From assembly GCA_010909725.1 (NCBI GenBank), contig JAACMV010000002.1, positions 1,240,001 to 1,304,000 of the forward strand: DNA of 64,000 nt. Reading direction: 5' to 3'. Below the pieces are notes generated by a model, which made no database searches, was not told the DNA's origin, and saw only the letters and a list, made by a program, of their open reading frames with translations. The first letter of the stretch is position 1, and each line of letters opens with the position of its first letter. Of this stretch, positions 40,110 to 50,526 are shown piece after piece. Made by a program: the position numbers and the translations under genes. Origin of the DNA: Picochlorum sp. 'celeri'. Taxonomy: Eukaryota; Chlorophyta; Trebouxiophyceae.

Positions 40110-43100
40110 ATGCCGCAAGGAGGCAGTCGAAAGCGGAGGTTGGAAGCGGAGGAACCTCGGCCCATTATCTATAGAAGGGGCAAAATCGCAGTAGCTGTGA
40201 TGTTACATTACTATGAGAAAAAAGTAACTGAAAATAACGGGTGTTGTATTCATTGTGGGAAGCAGATCATGACCCTGAACGAGCAAGCTGAGTACGAGTT
40301 TAGTGTGACAAGGGAGACAGTGATTAGCCATGCTGACCAAAAGTGTGCTCATCACAAGAGAACGGAATCTGTCGATCGAAGCGTTGAAATTTCGGGTGGA
40401 GTGGCCTGCAGCGATGATTCGGGGGATGAGTCTACAGAAGATCAGGAGGAAGACAACTCTGATGGTGAAATGTGCAATGGAGAGGATACTTGGGAAACTA
40501 ACATGCTCAACAACCCTGATCCCATTCAAGCAAATGGTTCTAGGCAGACTGGACTGATGGTGAGAAATAATTTGGGTGAGCGAATCCATGCAGGGGGAAA
40601 AACGTTGGCGGAGCTCCTTCACGGATTACTCGCCAGGGATAGACCTGCCCAAGCTCTTCAGGAAATGCTGGAAGTTGCCAGAGAGTTCAGTAACAGCACG
40701 CTCGTTCCCAATTCTTTCCATGTATTGAAAAAAGCGTTGCATATGCGTTCTTTAGCGTCTGTGGACATTCACTTGTGTGGCGAATGTTGGAAGTATGGGT
40801 GGAAACCTCTGGAAAAGGAAAAGTGGTCTCTTTGTGCCAGCGGGTGTACATGCGATGTATGCACATGCCCTGTTTGCCTTCGGGATGGGCGTATTTCGAA
40901 ACGATTCAAGAAAAATTTGGCTGGTCGGTTTGAACCCCAGCAGGTGCGTGCATTTATTTGAAATTACTCATTTCAGATGTCCTCTGTCTGATGAACGGAA
41001 TCTGCATTGCAGAACTGCTACTATTTTGGGCTTGAGCATCAAATCAATGCAATGTATTCCATCAAAGGATTTCGAAACAGTAGAAAATTAGGCAAAACAT
41101 TTCAGAAAGCGGGGAGTTGGTGGTCATCAGAGCATGTAAGGTGGATTAATGCTCAAACTGGTGGTTTAGCAACACCAGAAAATAACCTACCAATCGAGGA
41201 AGGGTTGGGCGAGGCATTCAGGGATGAGAATGGTGTGTATAGTCTCCATTTTGATTGGGTGCAAGTCAATAGAATTGGGAAGAAATCGTACAGCGTTGGC
41301 ATGATCGTGCTTCGTTGTGATGGTGTAGAGGAGAGCAAATTGAACACGGATGACTGGTCCATGCCTCTGATGGTGATACCAGGTCCAAAAGAGCCGCGCT
41401 GCATGGATATTCACTGGGAAATCATCCAGTCTCAATTTCAGGAGTACTCAACAGGCATCAAAGATCTCACAATCAGGTATACAGACGAGGAAGGAAGGCA
41501 TGAATATACCCATAAACCCTTTCTGGTACGGGCTTGCTGCGATGCTATAGCTAGGCACAAACTGCTTCACTGTAGAGGTGCATTCGCTAATCTGGTATGT
41601 CCTTGGTGTTGGACGACGTCATCCAGGGAACACAAAAGTAAGATATTTGGATACGCGTCTCCCGTGACCTCTCCTGTGTATGATTGGGGTGATCTGATGA
41701 GCAAGGGCAAGGGCAGCAAGCCTATCAGAGAGATAGAGATACAGGTAGGTGTGACACCTCCTCATCTGTACAAAGTCACGTTAGATGAACATAGAAAGAG
41801 ATCTGATATTGTTGGCTTCCTACATGCGGAAAATCTGTACTCAAAGGAACACGTGAGCGAAGTATGCAAACGACTCGGTCTGTCTGGAAAATGTCGGATT
41901 AGCTGGAATCTGAAAACCTTACACCCACTTGAGTTTGTGCATCTGCCTTTATATCACATCCTCTTTCTGGGTCTTGTGAAAGATTTTCTATCGCATGTAT
42001 TTCGTTCAGATGTCACGAAAGTCGAAATACACGAAGCAATCGTCCCAAACTCTGCAGGAGTGAAGCAGTTTGGGATGGAGAGGGAGAGGATCCTGCTGAA
42101 TTGTGACATGAACGATTCGTGCATAGATTTCCAGAACATGAGTGGCTGGTTAATTAGTAGTCTTATTGCATTCGTGGAAGTCTATTCTTGCTTTCTATTC
42201 AACGAAAAGGTCATGGGGACGCCTATACTGAGCGAAATGGGCAAAAAAGCTTGGGGACATCTGAGGCATGCAGTCATGTATTTCTTGAGAGACCCAGAAG
42301 AAACGATGTCGCCGGAAGACTGGAGACATGGACGTGGAAAGCGATGTCGCGATGCAGCAAGGGCTAACCTCATCGAGTACGCCAAGATTTGTGAGGAGTA
42401 CATGCCAAGTCTATGTGTGCAGAATTTGCACATCTCCATCTGCAGGCTGTTTCACCAGGAGGAGTACAGCGGCAGGCCAAATATATGCCACGATTTATTT
42501 ACAGAGAGAGTCGTTCGACATCTAAAAAAGTTTTCATATCGACGGAACCATGAAAAATCGTTTGTGTATCGTCAATTGTTGAGAGAGGGCCGGCTGGAAC
42601 TGGAACGGGAGTACCTTGTTGGAGGAGATAACTGCACAGACACGGTCTCGTCTAGCGATTTAATGGGGCGATATGATATCCCCACTGAAGGAACATATCT
42701 CATTGGGTCGGGGAAAGAATGCTCCCCTTCTGATGGCGTGTTCCAGCGAACAGAAGGTGATTGCATGTCATTAGATTTTGACGAGAATGCAGACCCTTGT
42801 TCTAACCATCCCATGCGTGTATATGCCCACTCCGAGCTCTGCTTGAAACATCCAGACCGGTTTGAGACAATTAAGTCATTGCAATGCCTCAAGGAAGAAA
42901 AAAAGAATTCTAAAGTAGTCCTGGTGCTGTTTGAAAGTGAGGAAAGACTGGCATTGGTCACCACATTTTCCAGGATGGTCAGAGGAAACAAAACGCTGGC
43001 TAGATTCGCTCACTGCCATATTTTCAAATATTTGGCGCCGGATAATGATCCATGTACAGGAATAGTGCACCGATATCGTCATTCCGGTCGATTGTCGACA

Positions 43101-43316
43101 GCCCCTTGTTGGACTGGAGAGCACTGTGAGGAAGACTTTGAGGAGATGGATGCCATCTTGCCGGTGGAATCCATCATTGGGAAAGTGGTGCAGTTCATAT
43201 CCCCGATTTCGTACTCAGAAAATGGTGGAAAGGCGTATCATATCGTGTATTGCGCAAGGTCACGGTCGCGGTCGGGCCAGAGGCGTCAGGCCACTATGTC
43301 TTGGCTGGAGCAGTAG
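40110..43316 (+). CDS. Tnp2/CACTA-like transposase
   Basis: Two exons, 40110-40943 and 41013-43316 (69-bp intron, donor CAG/GTGCGTG, phase 0), give 1045 residues. The N-terminal part has CCIHCGKQ and, before the intron, a dense Cys cluster (CASGCTCDVCTCPVC). Exon 2 holds a block I read as the transposase core: CCDAIARHKLLHCRGAFANL followed by VCPWCW, the Asp...CxxC arrangement of CACTA/Plavaka-type enzymes, and HLPLYHILFLGLVKDFLSHV, the conserved helix with an Asp. The C-terminal ~250 residues include a beta-rich segment that may read chromatin, but I would not name it. Uninterrupted coding suggests recent activity. Flanked by 52-bp direct repeats. Confidence 0.7.
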
Positions 43317-43644
43317 GCGGGTGTTCAAACACACCCGTCTCGTCGATTGGTGCCAACCGCGACTGGCCGCAATCGAGCGATTTAAATCGTATTTATATAA
43401 ACATATACTGATATTTAGACAAAAAACACCCGGTTATATCGCCGTAGCTGAACCATTACACGAGGCACAATCCTCGCAGATGCCACGACGAAAACCAACT
43501 TTTCATTGCGGGCCGATTTGATGCGTTTGCATCCCTCTGTACTCTTAAAATGTCAATTATATCTCACTGATGCGTGCAGTATATGTCCTCAAGCCGTCAG
43601 ATTTGGGAATTCGCGCAACCCATCACTCTCCCGTCCGCCTAGTG

Positions 43645-43696
43645 GCCTCGCCCGGGGCCCCGCGGCCCGCGTGCGAGATGCGACGGACCCACTCGG
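43645..43696 (+). repeat. Right 52-bp GC-rich direct repeat
   Basis: Same sequence and orientation as 39375-39427, located 330 bp after the transposase stop. It is preceded by CCTAGTG, which recalls the TAGTG end of CACTA elements, but no matching CACTA was found on the left. Confidence 0.9.
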
Positions 43697-43858
43697 AACC
43701 TTGAGATAATATTTTTGAATCGTTTTCTGAGTCCCTGAGGAGGAACCTGGAGTAGCAACAACAAGGAGGACCCTAGCATTGAGGGAGGTCCAGCTGCTGC
43801 TCTGAAAGAAGACTGGAGACATTAATTTCTCACTTGTTTAGTTGGAGTACCCAATTTC

Positions 43859-44351
43859 GTGCCATGGGGGAACTCACAACAAATGGATCTGGAGATCGAT
43901 CAGGAACAGGGGAAGAAGAAAAGCCTGAGCCACCCCTGGAGTCCAATAGTAACAAGGAAGATTGTTGAGGAATCGCACAGTACGGCCGCTTTGACCAAAG
44001 CTGGTGTTCATTTTGGGGACTGTGTTTCTAAGGATCGAGATTTATACCATCTCCAGGAGTCGAAGAAAGCTGATAAAGGGTTGATATTCTCTTTCGACGG
44101 CTATATCAAATGCTAGAGTGCGGATTTTAATGGATTCGGGCGCTGAGGAAAACTTCGTGGCTGAGAATTTCCTCACCAGGACTAGTGGATTGAATGTGAC
44201 GACAGGTCGACCACTAGGTCTCAAGCTTCCAGAGAGGTCATCTGGAAGGATTATGGATCAAGTCCTAAATTGTTCTTTGAGGATTGTGCAAAATGGAACT
44301 CTGGAGTGTCAGAAATGTATCACTCCGAGTGGCACCCTGGAACAACATTGA
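43859..44351 (+). pseudogene. Ty3/gypsy-like retrotransposon protease remnant
   Basis: Two overlapping frames. The first ends at ...FDGYIKC and the second resumes with VRILMDSGAEENFVAENFL, the DSGA active-site motif of the retroviral-type aspartic protease found in gypsy polyproteins. A one-base slip at about 44114 separates them. No intact reverse transcriptase or LTRs are visible nearby, so this is a decayed fragment. Confidence 0.5.
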
Positions 44352-45220
44352 GTTTAGGCCAGCATTGATTGAAAGCACGAGGAGCCAGTTCGTGTTATGC
44401 AATCATGTCTGTATTATCGAAGGGACCAATCGAGAGAGATCTGCATGCCAGGGAGATGAATTGCTGCTGCCGAACTGCCTTGGGCGTGGAAGACATATGT
44501 ATGGTTCATGTGAGTGCTCGACGTGAACAGCCACAAGATTGAGTCCAAAATGTTCTGTTCATTGAACATTCTGAAAGGGATCTTCATGCTTTGCAAATGT
44601 GGGCAGGGCAAGAAGATAATGAGTTTGCACAGCGAGTGATGATGGGATGCTTACCACCAACTTGATGCTAAATAGTCTGCTCTTTTAACAAGGAGTGTTG
44701 CATTATGTCATCGAGAGATATATTCCAAATGAGGACATTTGGTTTGTTCTTGGCCGGCAGGAATTGTAGCAGAGAGCTACGTCCTTGCAGGAGTGGATTT
44801 CTAGGAAAATTCTAGGACGATGAGATCCTGGGAGAGATCTATCATCCTCGTCGCAATCGCTGTCATTTCATATATTGAGGGTCATTCTTACCTCTCATGT
44901 AACTTCTAATTCGAGTACTTTTAGTGAATATGAGAGATACCCACTGTATGATTAATTGCTATGCAATCCACATTGTAGTCGAACCTCACTGCGTGTGAAG
45001 GTTGAACGCTCCCTGTCGGCAACGGCTGGTGAGCGCATGTTGGCAGCATGCCGTGTCACTCTGGAAGGAAGTCCAGAACCACACTGGCGACATGCTGTTA
45101 CAAGTGTCGCATTTGTTGTCATATTTCTGTACGGTCAAACGGTATCTTTGATAGAATATGAGTATTCATGTATGCAATTGCCCTTCAAAAGATGCTTTCC
45201 TGGGAGAAAAACGTCACCTT
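44352..45220. other. Decayed sequence, no gene
   Basis: Probably the continuation of the degraded retroelement; frames are short and broken. No feature supported. Confidence 0.35.
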
Positions 45221-45234
45221 GGCGCTGACGCGGG

Positions 45235-46060
45235 CCAACCAAGCTTCACCCTCCAATCTACCCATGCTCTCCCCGGTTCCGACTCTTTCCAAAGATGCAG
45301 ATATCTTTTATATACTATCAAAAAGCATATATCAAAAATGCAGGAAATGTCTTTTCCCATATTTTCGAGAAATCCTCCTGCCAAGGTGGACACTAGCCAC
45401 CAGTGGTCACCCAAGCTTCACCCTCCAATCTACCCCTGTTCTCCCCGGATCCGACTCTTTCCAAAGATGCAGATATCTTTTATATACTATCAAAAGCATA
45501 TATCAAAAATGCAGAAATGTCTTTTTCCATATTTTCGAGAAATCCTCCTGCCAAGGTGGACACTAGCCACCAGTGGTCACCCAAGCTTCACCCTCCAATC
45601 TACCCTTGCTCTCCCCGGATCCGACTCTTTCCAAAGATGCAGATATCTTTTATATACTATCAAAAAGCATATATCAAAAATGCAGAAATGTCTTTTTCCA
45701 TATTTTCGGGAAATCCTCCTGCCAAGATGCACACTAGCCACCAGTGGTCACCCAAGCTTCACCCTCCAATCTACCCTTGCTCTCCCCGGTTCCGACTCTT
45801 TTCAAAGGCGCACATATATTATATATACCATTGACAATCATATATCAAAAATGCGGAAATATCTTTTCCCATATTTTCGAGAAATCCTCCTGCCAAGGTG
45901 GACACTAGCCACCAGTGGTCACCCAAGCTTCACCCTCCAATCTACCCTTGCTCTCCCCGGATCCGACTCTTTCCAAAGATGCATATATCTTTTATATACT
46001 ATCAAAAAGCATATATCCAAAATACAGAAATATCTTTTTCCATATTTTCGAGAAATGCCC
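45235..46060 (+). repeat. 171-bp tandem repeat
   Basis: Five units; AAGCTTCACCCTCCAATCTA occurs at 45241, 45413, 45583, 45754 and 45925 (steps of 170-172). The average of 57 codons keeps a 335-codon frame open across the array (45158-46165), but it only translates the repeat. Inside each unit CATATATCAAAAATGCAGAA and ATATTTTCGAGAAATCCTCC are conserved. Confidence 0.95.
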
Positions 46061-46480
46061 ACTGAAAGCGTTTTTGTCACCTTGCCACGTCAGCATATTT
46101 TGACATGCTGCGAGAAATGCCCTTTCTGTGTTCAATCGAGCTCTGAAACCTTTGTAAAGGAATAATAGTGGTATTTGTATGCTCTGCGCAAATTTTGGGG
46201 CGCGAAAAAATGCCCTGTGGAGGAGAAACTGACCATGGAGGTTGATACCCTACACCGATCCCTATACCCGGGACACTTTGTGGCGCCTTTTTTTTGTGAC
46301 GCTGTTTTCGGCACCTTAACGAAATAGAATATTCCAGATAAGGATATCATTCGATGTAAAATGAAAAGATGTATCTTTTAATAATTTAAACGGCGAGATC
46401 GGAGGTGTTTTAGGATATCATAGACCCCGAAAACCGTTTGACAGGTTCAATGATACTGGTATGTACCCTACCCTACCCTA
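46061..46480. other. Spacer with short CCCTA run, no gene
   Basis: Ends with ACCCTACCCTACCCTACCCG (about 46465-46484), four CCCTA units directly before the second satellite array. Confidence 0.5.
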
Positions 46481-46483
46481 CCC

Positions 46484-47400
46484 GAGAAAGGTCTTTTTGA
46501 ATTACATCCATATGAGGTGCCTGAAAGCGACAAACCAAGGAGCAGAGCTCTCAGGCGGCCACAATCGTGCCCCAAGCGTTGGGAAGTGACTCCCAGACAC
46601 ACAACTCCCTGGCTGACCGGTCACGCAGAATCTGGGAAATCCGAGAAAGGTCTTTTTGAATTACATCTATATCAGGTGCCTGAAGCAGACAGACCAAGGA
46701 GCAGAAGCTCTCAGGCGAGCACAATTGTGCCCCAAGCGTTGCAAAAGTGCCTCACAGACACACCCCTCCCTGGATGACCGGTCACGCAAAATCTGGGAAC
46801 TCCGAGAAAGGTCTTTTTGAATTACATCTATATCAGGTGCCTGAAAGTGACAAACCAGGGAGCAGAGCTCTCACGCGAGCACAATCGTGCCCCAAGCGTT
46901 GCAAAAGTGGCCCCACAGACACACAACTCCCTGGCTGACCGGTCACGCAAAATCTGGGAACTCCGAGAAAGGTCTTTTTGAATTACATCCATATCAGGTG
47001 CCTGAAAGTGACAAACCAGGGAGCAGAGCTCTCACGCGAGCACAATCGTGCCCCAAGCGTTGGGAAGTGACTCCCAGACACACCCCTCCCTGGCTGACCG
47101 GTCACGCAAAATCTGGGAAATCCGAGAAAGGTCTTTTTGAATTACATCTATATCAGGTGCCTGAAAGCGACAAACCAAGGAGCAGAGCTCTCAGGCGGCT
47201 ACAATCGTGCCCCAAGCGTTGCAAAAGTGCCTCACAGACACACCCCTCCCTGGCTGACCGGTCACGCACAATCTGGGAACTCCGAGAAAGGTCTTTTTGA
47301 ATTACATCCATATGAGGTGCCTGAAAGCGACAAACCAAGGAGCAGAGCTCTCAGGCGGCCACAATCGTGTCTTAGGTGCTGCAGAAGTGGCCCACACACT
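46484..47400 (+). repeat. 160-bp satellite array, subfamily 2 (first block)
   Basis: GAGAAAGGTCTTTTTGAATT recurs at about 46484, 46643, 46804, 46964, 47124 and 47284, period 160. Monomers align, at lower identity, with subfamily 1 (for example CAAATCCGGGAGAGGGCATT against GAAATCCGAGAAAGGTCTTT) over their whole length. Open frames across it are repeat artefacts. Confidence 0.93.
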
Positions 47401-47509
47401 CCTCCCTTTCTCGCGGATGAAGACGAATCTGGGCAATCTGAGAACCCTCCGTTGGCTTTACATTCATATACAGATGTCTGAAGGCGACAAACCAAGGAGA
47501 AAAGCTATC

Positions 47510-47622
47510 GCTAGCATGTGGAGGAGGGTTGTCCTCCACAACACAACACAAGAAGGAAGGAGGAAAAGCCGTGTGGGAACCAGCCCGAATTGGTCAGTAT
47601 AAGGTGTATAAGGTGTCCCTTC

Positions 47623-47710
<88 letters not shown>

Positions 47711-48560
47711 TGATTGTAGTGCATACCCAACATATTGCGGCTATCTTCGACTGCTGTTCCAGACCAAGTTGACAGCGCCTTCCACAGAGCCATGACATCG
47801 CGTTTGCCCAGGGGGTGCCACGCACTGCCAAACAACAAACGGTGCCCCATATTGATTAAAATTGAATGAATGGATAATTAAAACAGCATTCAAGAGTTCC
47901 TCCGTCGTCAACGCGTCGGTTTCCACGCCAACCGACGGTCGTCGATTCCATTCGCGTCGCGACGGTTGGGACTAGCACAGGCCTGGAGTCGTCCTCCATG
48001 AACATGATGGAGCGTCATTCTTGCTTTAAAATTATATATCAGTCGAAAGAGCCGACGATTGACCACCACTGAGCACAACAGGGGTCCAACAACAACCGTT
48101 CCACGGGAATGTCATGACAACACTCGCAACGGTGCCAACAGGCCTTCTCCCAGGTTTTCCACCCTCTAGTATCTCATATCTATAAATCGTTCAAGAAAAT
48201 CCTGCGCTCCCTCCAAACAAACTTTTACGGGTTGCTTTGCCCAGAGTTTGTTGCGATTTCTGTCTGTTGTGAACATTGGTGGTGAATGCGACGCGAAATA
48301 CTCCTCATGCTGGTGAGCGGAGAAGCTCTTTACTAGCATCTCATCAATTCCATATGTATGAGATGCCTAAAGTCGTCAGGCCACGGGTGAAAGCTCTCAA
48401 CCTTGGAGTCTGAGGCAACTGCTTGTGCTTGATTCCTGGCCCACTGCAAAAACATGCGGTGACCAAGGTGAGTCCTCGACACATGAATGCGCAATCTGGC
48501 TCCTTGCATGGTTTCTGTGGATATATATAAGACATAGTAGCACCACAGACGCGACGATAG
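47510..48560 (+). repeat. Composite ~1-kb repeat unit, copy 4
   Basis: Close match to 35240-36240, including CCAGACCAAGTTGACAGCGC, CGTTCCACGGGAATGTCATG and CCCACAATCGTATCCCAAGC. It again runs straight into a 160-bp satellite block. An expanded trinucleotide run sits in its first part. Confidence 0.85.
47622..47710. repeat. (ACT)n microsatellite
   Basis: About 29 ACT units with one break (ACTAACT) in the middle. Confidence 0.95.
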
Positions 48561-49240
48561 AGTGCTGATGCGCCCACAATCGTATCCCAAGCGTTGGGAA
48601 GTGACTCCCAGACACACCCCTCCCTGGCTGACCGGTCACGCAAAATCTGGGAAATCCGAGAAAGGTCTTTTTGAATTACATCTATATCAGGTGCCTGAAA
48701 GTTACAAACCAAGGAGCAGAGCTCTCACGCGCCCACAATCGTGCCCCAAGCATTGCAAAAGTGGCCCACAGACACACAACTCCCTGGCTGACCGGTCACG
48801 CAAAATCTGGGAAATCCGAGAAAGGTCTTTTTGAATTACATCTATATCAGGTGCCTGAAAGTTACAAACCAAGGAGCAGAGCTCTCACGCGAGCACAATC
48901 GTGCCCCAAGCGTTGCAAAAGTGGCCCACAGACACACAACTCCCTGGCTGACCGGTCACGCAAAATCTGGGAAATCCGAGAAAGGTCTTTTTGAATTACA
49001 TCTATATCAGGTGCCTGAAAGTGACAAACCAGGGAGCAGAGCTCTCACGCGAGCACAATCGTGCCCCAAGCGTTGCAAAAGTGGCCCACAGACACACAAC
49101 TCCCTGGCTGACCGGTCACGCAAAATCTGGGAAATCCGAGAAAGGTCTTTTTGAATTACATCTATATCAGGTGCCTGAAAGTGACAGACCAAGGAGCAGA
49201 GCTCTCACGCGGCCAAAATCGTGTACCAAAGATCACCAGT
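48560..49240 (+). repeat. 160-bp satellite array, subfamily 2 (second block)
   Basis: Four monomers, starts at about 48657, 48817, 48977 and 49137. The block ends at ACCAAAAGTTTGAGGTTATG (about 49249), the same terminal sequence that closes subfamily 1 at 37681. Confidence 0.93.
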
Positions 49241-49339
49241 TTTGGCTGAAACCAAAAGTTTGAGGTTATGGACCCCCCCTTTACACTACCACCCTGCAGT
49301 GCGAGAATGGAGAACCGGAACGTTCGTACATTCAAAATT

Positions 49340-50526
49340 TGAAGTTGCGAATCGACCGATCCATCATCTTGCACCTCGAACAAGGGCTGCAAGCCTACGG
49401 AAATCAACCTTTATTGCAAGATAACATTGAAGATCCGCACAAGATGATGTTCACGGAGGAGAAGATTGGCCACCACTATGCCACCAAAACAAAGACACTG
49501 AGGATCTTCTGGAATATGTGGGTGCTGCGGGAATTTCAGCCACATTTCGGCAAATTGTCAATGACGGATCCTGGATGTTCTTTGAACATGAAGACAAACA
49601 GTTCCCGGTGACTGCACAGTATGAAACTCAGACACAGACGCAACAAGCCATCTTACGGGGTGTCCCAACTCGACACCCGGAGCTGCTTCAACAGTTCTTG
49701 GGAAGTATCATGCAACACTTGGCAAACAAAGGTAACATCTCTAAAGAAGCGGAGATAATGAACATGCGCACCTCGCAGCCATACGAGGAACGCCGGAGAA
49801 ATGCCAGAATACCTCCATGCAACAGAATGGCTCATCACCTACAAGGACAACAGGCCAGGACAGAATGGCACCATCCCAGTGGGCCCAACAGGGCCTGCAC
49901 TGGAGTGGCAGGTACTCAGACCCCGCCGCCCACATGTCCCATTGGACACAGTACCAACCCTGGCCAACTACCCGGTGAGAGAAGTACAGTATGCCGCCAT
50001 GGTGGAGAACAACGAAATCCAAACCGACGATTTCGTGAACATCACAAGCGAGGAATTCGCAGCCCAAGTAAACCAGACACAAGAAGCACACACAGAAACA
50101 CAGGACACATCAGCAACCCAGCCAGCACAACAGATGGAGGAGGACCAACAGGAGGCACCCAACACCGAAGAACACGACAACCTTGTCGACCCACAGCACA
50201 CCACCGCCAACCAACAGAATGGAACGAATGAAGCTATGACACAGAGGGAAGAGGGACCAAGGGAAGCCGGCAACACACAGGACTCAGAGGATGTGGTGTC
50301 TGCAGAGACACGCACTGTGGCGAGCAACACAGCGACGTCAGACCTGGGCAACTCTGAAGAAGCACACAACAATCTGCAGGACCTAATAGGGGAGGAGAGC
50401 CAGAGGAGGGTCACAAGAGCCTCGACCAAAAAGAGGGAGCAGCAGGGCTCACCAAAAAAGAAGCTAGCCGCAGGCCCCTCACCAACGGCATCGCCTCAGA
50501 AGAAGGCGCATGCCATCCGCAAGTAA
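49340..50526 (+). pseudogene. LINE ORF1, frameshifted
   Basis: The protein-like signal moves between frames: KLRIDRSIILHLEQGLQAYG (from about 49339), then GSWMFFEHEDKQFPVTAQYE (to about 49795), then MPEYLHATEWLITYKDNRPG (49801-50526). The last part is acidic and Gln/Glu/Thr-rich and ends in a basic tail (KKREQQGSPKKKLAAG). ORF1 products of LINEs bind the element RNA. Two frame changes suggest decay, or sequencing errors. Confidence 0.6.

Larger units (their letters stand above)
39375..43696 (+). mobile_element. Candidate transposon between 52-bp direct repeats
   Basis: A 4.3-kb segment bounded by almost identical GC-rich repeats in the same orientation (39375-39427 and 43645-43696). Inside are a two-exon transposase-like gene and a divergent small ORF. 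The repeats are too long for a target-site duplication and too short for LTRs, so the element's true ends are unproven. Confidence 0.5.

Noticed and set aside
43645..43696. 52-bp repeats as LTRs
   Set aside because: Too short, no TG...CA ends, no primer-binding site, and the enclosed gene is a DNA-transposase type.
45158..46165. 335-codon frame with 57-residue repeats
   Set aside because: The 171-bp repeat length keeps the frame open by arithmetic; composition is not protein-like and there is no start context or neighbour.
46517..49263. Repeated 80-137 codon frames in the second satellite
   Set aside because: They are artefacts of the 160-bp monomer.
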